NCBI RefSeq assembly: GCF_927797785.1
Contig: NZ_CAKMLL010000076.1
Span: forward strand, 1 to 41,553
Direction of reading: 5' to 3'
Length of the DNA: 41,553 nt
From: Candidatus Nitrotoga sp. BS
GTDB lineage: Bacteria > Pseudomonadota > Gammaproteobacteria > Burkholderiales > Gallionellaceae
The position numbers and the translations under genes are program-made. The notes below the pieces were generated by a model. That model was not told the DNA's origin. It did not search any database and worked only from the letters and a program-made list of their open reading frames with translations. How positions within the stretch are numbered: the stretch's first letter is position 1; each line of letters starts with the position of its first letter. Shown here piece after piece: positions 36,827 to 41,553 of this stretch.

Positions 36827-37615
36827 TTATACGTTATGCGTGGAAATTTCCTCTAACAGAATTTTTCGCTTAAACAAATCTTGTTGTATCTGTTCAGCCA
36901 AATCGCCCAAAGGATCGCTACCTTTCAACTCTGCTCTTTCAATTGTGATTTTTAGTTTATAAATATCAGATCGTTTTTTTTCATACAACTCTTCCTGAAT
37001 TTCGTCCATACGGCGCTGTAACTGTCCAGTACGGCGAATAACTTTCAACATTCTTAATTCCACACCCAGATCAGGAATTAACTCGCGATCCTCCGGATCA
37101 TCGGTCTCACGCATCCCAGGATCCTGGATGAACTCCAGTACCAGATTTTCAATGGCCTGCTGATCACCGCGCTCGTAGGCAAGGTTCACCTTTATCATAA
37201 ATTCGTGGCGGCGCAGTCGCTCCGGCTCCGTGGAAGCGCGATCGGGGTGCATCATCATGGCAGCGCGCCGGAATGCCTGTTTAAGTTGAGGTGTAATCAC
37301 CAGTGGGGGGGGAGGCTGGGCCTCTATTAAACCCGCTTCTTCAGCCGACTTTCTAGCCTGATCTTGGGCGGCTTGTGCATGGGCTTGAGCAGCCGCATCA
37401 CCCGGTGATAGCTCCGCCTGTTCGTTAGCAATCTGCGCGTCAAGCTCATCTAACTGAGCGTAGAATCGGCCGACGATTTCATAATAGCGGCGCTGGAACT
37501 GTGCAATTTCTGTCTTGGCTGTTTCCAGTTCCAATTCAGCTGAAACAACCTGCTCTGCGAGCTTAACCTGCTCACTCACCAGGCGGGTAATCTCCTGTTC
37601 TAAAGTGAGCTTCAT
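36827..37615 (-). CDS. J-domain-like protein with coiled coil
   Basis: I take the ATG at 37615, which overlaps the stop of the Sel1 gene as ATGA; a TTG at 37630 would add five residues. The 262-aa product has an N-terminal coiled coil (about 1-70), an Ala/Gln-rich linker, a J-like domain (about 105-160) with the H123-P-D motif that stimulates DnaK-type ATPases, and a second coiled coil (about 195-255). There is no signal peptide, so it should act in the cytoplasm, probably as a co-chaperone. The partner may be the Sel1-repeat protein with which it is coupled. Confidence 0.75.
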   Translation of the reverse strand: MKLTLEQEITRLVSEQVKLAEQVVSAELELETAKTEIAQFQRRYYEIVGRFYAQLDELDAQIANEQAELSPGDAAAQAHAQAAQDQARKSAEEAGLIEAQPPPPLVITPQLKQAFRRAAMMMHPDRASTEPERLRRHEFMIKVNLAYERGDQQAIENLVLEFIQDPGMRETDDPEDRELIPDLGVELRMLKVIRRTGQLQRRMDEIQEELYEKKRSDIYKLKITIERAELKGSDPLGDLAEQIQQDLFKRKILLEEISTHNV

Positions 37616-39330
37616 TCTGTTGTTTTCCAATTGCTAGTGAATTCGTTCAGTTTCGCCCACGCGGTGGGGTCGATTTTCTCTCTACTACTAACCCCAAGTT
37701 CCTTCAATTGATCCAACGCTCTGGCTTCACCTTGCTGTGCAGCCTTGCGATACCATGAGATAGCCTGCTGGTCATCCTGTGTAACACCCCGGCCTTTGCT
37801 GTACATGAATCCAAAATTGAATTGTGCTTCTGTATGTCCCTGCTCAGCGGCTTTACCGTACCAAGATGCCGCCTGCTGATCGTCCTGTGTAACGCCCTGG
37901 CCATTGTCATACATAATGCCTAGCGTGTATTGCGCTTGCATATCTCCCTGCTCTGCAGCCTTTAGAAACCAAAATGCAGCTTGTTGATCATTTTGGGTAA
38001 CTCCCAGCCCGTTGTTGTACAAGTACCCTAAATTTAATTGAGCCGTAGCATGCTTCTGCTCAGCAGCTTTGTTATACCAGGACGCGGCCTGCTCGTTATC
38101 CTGTGGAACGCCTTGACCTTTTTCATACAAGAATCCCAGATAGAATTGTGCCTCCGCATGCCCCTGTATCGCAGCTTTTTCATACCAAAGTGCAGCCTGT
38201 TCATAATCCTGGTGCGCACCCAAGCCTTTTCTGAAAGTGTTTCCTGCTGCATATTGCGCCCGCACATGCCCTTGCTTGGCAGCTTTTAGATACCAAAACG
38301 TGGCCTGCTGAAAATCCTGTATTACGCCCTGGCCATTTTTGTACATAACGGCTAGCGCGTATTGTGCCCGCGCATATCCTTGCTCTGCAGCTTTCATATA
38401 CCAGAATTTAGCTGGTTCATGATCTTGTGTATCCAATTGGCCGCTGTTGTACATGGCTGCCAAATAGAATTGCGCTCGCGCAAGTCCTTGCTCTGCGGCT
38501 CTGCGATACCAAAACGAAGCCAGTTCGTAGTTCTGCTTGATGCCTTGACCATTCTCGACCATATATCCCAAAGCTTGTTGCGCCCATGCATTTCCTTGCT
38601 CAGCACCCATCTGATACCAAAACACAGCCTGCTCATAGTCAAGTGCAACGCCTTGCCCGCTGTAGTACATAGCGCCCAGAGCATACTGTGCTCGCGTATG
38701 TCCTTGTTCTGCGGCCTTGAGATACCATAGTATTGCTTGTTGATAATCCTGTATAACGCCCTGTCCGTTGAAGTACATGGCTCCAAGATCATATTGCGCC
38801 TGCTCAAGTTCCCTTTCTGCCGCCTTCTGATACCAATAGAGTGCTTGCTCATAGTCTGCCTCGACTACCTCACCGAGCCAATATAGCCTACCCAAATCAT
38901 GCCATATTTCAGGGTCATCTTGATTTTGGTTTGCTATACACCAGTCAAAGGCCAGCCTTGCGTAATGCTGAGCATGTTCCTTGTGAACCGGAAAACTCCG
39001 TCCACCATTGTGGAGAAGCGATAAGGGGAAATAGGCTTTGCCATATTGGCTATCCGCCAATCGTTGAAAAACGTCCAAGGCATCTTTCAAATCGTCAAGA
39101 TCATTACGTGTCCAAACCATACCAAAGCCTGTTTTATCGCCTAGTTCGATAATATAGTTATAGGCATTCCGTGCTTGGCGATAAAGCGCGTCATAGTCTT
39201 CTGCCAGTGACGGATCTTTACTACTCATAACTGCAGCCATTCCTCGCATAACAAGGCTGCTGCCTTGGCCTGTATGCGCGATAACTTCTTGAGAGGTTGT
39301 TTTGGCTGGAAGATTTGTTCGGTCGGTCAT
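37612..39330 (-). CDS. Sel1-like repeat protein
   Basis: The 572-aa product has an N-terminal region of some 150 residues, then about eleven to twelve Sel1-like repeats of 36 residues, each of the form AxYxLGxMYxxGxGVxQDxxQAxxWYxKAAEQGx. At DNA level this is a 108-bp tandem array over roughly 37.7-38.9 kb. Sel1 repeats form TPR-like solenoids for protein contacts. No signal peptide or membrane segment is seen, so it is probably cytoplasmic. The gene ends by an ATGA overlap with the J-domain gene. The even repeat sequences suggest recent expansion or gene conversion. Confidence 0.9.
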   Translation of the reverse strand: MTDRTNLPAKTTSQEVIAHTGQGSSLVMRGMAAVMSSKDPSLAEDYDALYRQARNAYNYIIELGDKTGFGMVWTRNDLDDLKDALDVFQRLADSQYGKAYFPLSLLHNGGRSFPVHKEHAQHYARLAFDWCIANQNQDDPEIWHDLGRLYWLGEVVEADYEQALYWYQKAAERELEQAQYDLGAMYFNGQGVIQDYQQAILWYLKAAEQGHTRAQYALGAMYYSGQGVALDYEQAVFWYQMGAEQGNAWAQQALGYMVENGQGIKQNYELASFWYRRAAEQGLARAQFYLAAMYNSGQLDTQDHEPAKFWYMKAAEQGYARAQYALAVMYKNGQGVIQDFQQATFWYLKAAKQGHVRAQYAAGNTFRKGLGAHQDYEQAALWYEKAAIQGHAEAQFYLGFLYEKGQGVPQDNEQAASWYNKAAEQKHATAQLNLGYLYNNGLGVTQNDQQAAFWFLKAAEQGDMQAQYTLGIMYDNGQGVTQDDQQAASWYGKAAEQGHTEAQFNFGFMYSKGRGVTQDDQQAISWYRKAAQQGEARALDQLKELGVSSREKIDPTAWAKLNEFTSNWKTTE

Positions 39331-39550
39331 AAGTATTTACTCGTTAAATTGTTTCACATTTAATGCGTGAATTTTTTATTTTCAATTTTCATTGTGTGTT
39401 AGACGTAGCGACTAGCGTAAGGATGCGATTTTGAAGCACCGAAGTCAAAATATAACCCAACTTTCTCTCGCGAGGGCATTGTTCCATGACGAACTTTGAG
39501 GTTATCTTAAGACGGAAGCATTGTCTGACGCAAATTTCAAATTTAACAAC

Positions 39551-39703
39551 CAATCACTTCAAAAGCACCTGAAGCATAAGGGCTTGAAGCAAAATCTATT
39601 GAGGCCTATGCGCGCGCCATCCGTCGAATCGGCGAATTCTTCAGATTATCAAATTGACTGTCTGCTCGAGCGGCAATAAGTGGACTACTTCACCGATCTT
39701 GTA
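39551..39703 (+). pseudogene. Tyrosine recombinase (XerC/D-like) N-terminal remnant
   Basis: Three frames taken together read LKHKGLKQ, SIEAYARAIRRIGEFF and DYQID...RQ-stop-VDYFTDLV. This follows the SAM-like core-binding domain at the start of XerC/XerD-type integrases (T-I-E-x-Y-x2-A-x2-R-x2-x-F-F). There are two frameshifts and a stop, and no catalytic domain is left. Confidence 0.6.
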
Positions 39704-39924
39704 GTTCTCACTTTTGGAGTGAGATGAGGTTTGACCAGTTTGTTACTACTTATATATTTCCTGATACTGACTTTATAACCGTCGTGCAGGTGAAGCGGCC
39801 ATCCATCACTGCATGCTTCTTTTGTACCACATACGCTGTCGCCTTGCACTTGCAGCAGTTCGCAACACAGGCTTTGAAAATATAGTTCTTATCTGCACTT
39901 AGCCCGTTGGCTCACCCAATCAAT

Positions 39925-39948
39925 CTACGGCTTTGCCGTAGTTCGTTT
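39925..39948 (+). terminator. Hairpin with T-rich tail in debris region
   Basis: CTACGGC-TTT-GCCGTAG, a 7-bp perfect stem, is followed by TTCGTTT. It may be the leftover terminator of a lost gene; no intact gene ends just before it. Confidence 0.45.
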
Positions 39949-40109
39949 AACTTCCACATTTTTAAAAAATTGGGCATAACGACTGTGTTCGGCAGATGGT
40001 TCGAAGAAGAATTGAGACAGCTTAAAGTCTCATTTTTGCTTGGCCTTGAGTAATAATTGTTGTATTGTATTTAGAGAGATTTTCTAATCTAAACCTCAAG
40101 GAGAAATAA

Positions 40110-40475
40110 ATGACGACACTATATGAACGACTGGGTGGACAGCCTGCCGTAGATGCTGCAGTAGATATTTTTTATCGTAAAATGCTGGCTGACGATAAGG
40201 TCAGCGGTTTCTTTGATGGAACCGATATGGACAGGCAAATCGCCAAACAAAAGGCGTTCTTGACCATGGTTTTTGGCGGCCCTAATAATTACACAGGTAA
40301 GAATATGCGCGACGCGCACAAGCCACTTATTGCAAAAGGCTTGAACGATTCACATGTCGATGCTGTGATTGAACATTTGGGCAGCACATTAAAAGAACTT
40401 GGCGCTGCCGATGCAGATATTGCCGAAGTTGCCGCCATTGCTAATGGTGCGCGTAATGATGTGCTAAATCGCTAA
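40110..40475 (+). CDS. Group I truncated haemoglobin
   Basis: The 121-aa product has the 2-on-2 globin pattern: LYERLGGQPAVDAAVDIFY with tyrosine B10 (Y22), VSGFFDGTDM, the phenylalanine-glycine hinge VFGGPNNYTG, and the proximal heme ligand H70 in MRDAHKPL. Such proteins bind O2 and NO and often work as NO dioxygenases when given electrons. The ATG follows AAGGAG. The next gene, 16 nt on, is a ferredoxin-type reductase and a likely electron donor. Cytoplasmic. Confidence 0.92.
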   Translation: MTTLYERLGGQPAVDAAVDIFYRKMLADDKVSGFFDGTDMDRQIAKQKAFLTMVFGGPNNYTGKNMRDAHKPLIAKGLNDSHVDAVIEHLGSTLKELGAADADIAEVAAIANGARNDVLNR

Positions 40476-40491
40476 GGTTACACTTATATCC

Positions 40492-41487
40492 ATGGCGGTT
40501 AATATTTCTTATCAAGGGCGTAAGTATGAGCTTCAAGATGGCGAAACCGTTCTTGATGGCTTGATGCGCCATGGGCAGGATGTGCCGAGCTCTTGTAAGG
40601 CAGGAGCCTGCCAAAGTTGCTTGATGCAGGCAAATGACGGTAATCCCGGAAGCAAGGCACAAATCGGGCTGAAAGATACGCTTAAGGCACAAAACTTCTT
40701 TTTGGCTTGTCAATGTATCCCCGATAAAGATCTCAGTATTTCCCTGCCTTCTTTGTCGGATACAACCATTCCGGCTGAGATTGTTGGTAAAGAGCAACTT
40801 TGCCACAATGTTATAGCCTTGCACCTTAAACCATCAGCTGACTTTTCCTGCCGTGCAGGGCAATATATCAACCTCCTGAGCGAAAACGGCTCTGTAATTC
40901 GCAGCTATTCCATCGCTAACCTGCCTGAGCAAGACGGGTTTATAGAGCTACATATTCGAAGAATAAACAATGGCACTATGAGTGTCTGGGCTTGTGACAA
41001 AGCAAAAGCAGGTGACACAGTTCACATTCGCGGCCCAGCTGGTGATTGTTTCTACATAGCACCCGATAACGACCAATCTTTTCCAATATTACTGGCTGGA
41101 ACAGGGACAGGACTTGCCCCAATTGAAGGTGTTGTTCTGGATGCACTGGCGCAAGGTCATAAAGGTGAAATTCGTATCCTGCATGGAGCTTTAAGCGAAA
41201 ACGATTTATATCATGTTGATATGCTGACAGAGTTAGCGAAGCAACATGCAAATCTGACATATATTCCTTGTGTTTTAAATATGAAGCATGACAAGCCGGG
41301 ATTCCATACCGGCCCACTGGATCAATTCGTTATGCATATTTTAGAGCCACTGGATAAGACAAAACTGCGCACATATTTCTGCGGTGCGCCCGAGATGGTG
41401 AATATATTGAAGAAGAAAGTTTTTCTGGCCGGTGTTGCTTCAAAAAATATTTTCAGTGACCCGTTTATTATGAAAAATAAACAGTGA
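40492..41487 (+). CDS. 2Fe-2S ferredoxin / NAD(P)H:flavin oxidoreductase
   Basis: The 331-aa product begins with a plant-type ferredoxin domain (C35-x4-C40-x2-C43...C73), followed by an FNR-like FAD domain (RSYSIAN near residue 145) and an NAD(P) domain (LLAGTGTGLAPIEG; end CGAPEMV). It belongs to the phenol hydroxylase P5/benzoate dioxygenase reductase type. No oxygenase genes are nearby. The preceding truncated haemoglobin, 16 nt away, suggests it passes electrons from NAD(P)H to the globin. It probably starts at the ATG at 40492; the ribosome-binding site is weak, so coupling to the globin gene is likely. Confidence 0.88.
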   Translation: MAVNISYQGRKYELQDGETVLDGLMRHGQDVPSSCKAGACQSCLMQANDGNPGSKAQIGLKDTLKAQNFFLACQCIPDKDLSISLPSLSDTTIPAEIVGKEQLCHNVIALHLKPSADFSCRAGQYINLLSENGSVIRSYSIANLPEQDGFIELHIRRINNGTMSVWACDKAKAGDTVHIRGPAGDCFYIAPDNDQSFPILLAGTGTGLAPIEGVVLDALAQGHKGEIRILHGALSENDLYHVDMLTELAKQHANLTYIPCVLNMKHDKPGFHTGPLDQFVMHILEPLDKTKLRTYFCGAPEMVNILKKKVFLAGVASKNIFSDPFIMKNKQ

Positions 41488-41530
41488 ATTTAAACAAATT
41501 GGTGGCGTTGTCAATAGGAGACCTGAAATA

Positions 41531-41553
41531 ATGCACTCCGTTATGTTGTCACT
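41531..41553 (+). CDS. Start of a gene cut by the window end
   Basis: An ATG at 41531 is preceded by AGGAGA ten bases upstream and opens a frame MHSVMLS that runs off the window. It follows the reductase by 43 nt on the same strand, so it may belong to the haemoglobin-reductase operon. Nothing can be said of its product. Confidence 0.5.

Larger units (their letters stand above)
39331..40109. other. Intergenic region with mobile-element debris
   Basis: It contains the integrase remnant at 39551-39703. On the minus strand of 39770-39900 a cysteine-rich coding-like stretch (ACVANCCKCKATAYVVQKKH) is interrupted by stops and not recognised. A hairpin CTACGGC-TTT-GCCGTAG, followed by TTCGTTT, lies at 39925-39948. 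The promoter of the haemoglobin gene lies in the last 100 nt. Confidence 0.5.

Noticed and set aside
37700-38850. Possible CRISPR or non-coding tandem repeat
   Set aside because: The 108-bp periodicity is explained fully by the 36-residue Sel1 repeats of the coding sequence; there are no short identical repeats with unique spacers.

Overview
The window looks like chromosomal DNA of a Gram-negative bacterium, most likely a betaproteobacterium near the Gallionellaceae/Nitrosomonadales. The grounds are Fur and CpxR operators of proteobacterial type, an outer-membrane TonB-dependent receptor, a CpxP/CpxR/CpxA module, and DUF1853, DUF3617, DUF6515 and DUF2325 proteins. The lineage is inferred from protein character, not from a marker gene. 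No rRNA, tRNA or CRISPR array was found.

Left block (1-14.8 kb). After a YkgJ-type cysteine-cluster gene with a doubtful 5' end comes a 13.8-kb minus-strand cluster. In transcription order it encodes an AsmA/YdbH-like 1186-aa envelope protein, a YdbL-like (DUF1318) lipoprotein, a 2593-aa exported TPR/CHAT protein with an intact His-Cys dyad, an SH3-domain protein and an M48 metalloprotease. The last three genes are joined by two ATGA overlaps. The cluster is bounded by a hairpin terminator at 613-636. It is the best candidate here for an undescribed system: a secreted caspase-like scaffold coupled to envelope proteolysis and lipid-transport-type proteins. Its style is Nitrospira-like, so transfer is possible.

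Middle block (14.8-27.2 kb). This holds an exported COG4798 methyltransferase-like protein; a more GC-rich convergent pair (alkaline-phosphatase-superfamily hydrolase and TagD-like cytidylyltransferase); a siderophore receptor; a DUF1451 zinc-ribbon protein; a DUF1853-methyltransferase pair; and a divergent DUF2325/FMN-binding pair. Two perfect 15-bp Fur palindromes lie in the divergent region, one of them across a canonical promoter. Acetyl-CoA synthetase follows.

Right block (27.2-41.5 kb). A TrlF-like PHP-ABC ATPase (probable defence protein) is followed by fragments of a RhuM-like gene and of another accessory gene. Next are DUF3617 and DUF6515 exported proteins, then an envelope-stress locus (cpxP/spy-like, cpxR, cpxA). 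That locus was partly duplicated in tandem: the spare copy kept its CpxP-like gene and CpxR boxes, but its response-regulator copy is dead. A Sel1-repeat/J-domain pair, an integrase remnant, and a truncated haemoglobin/ferredoxin-reductase pair (probable NO or O2 chemistry) complete the window, which ends just inside another gene.
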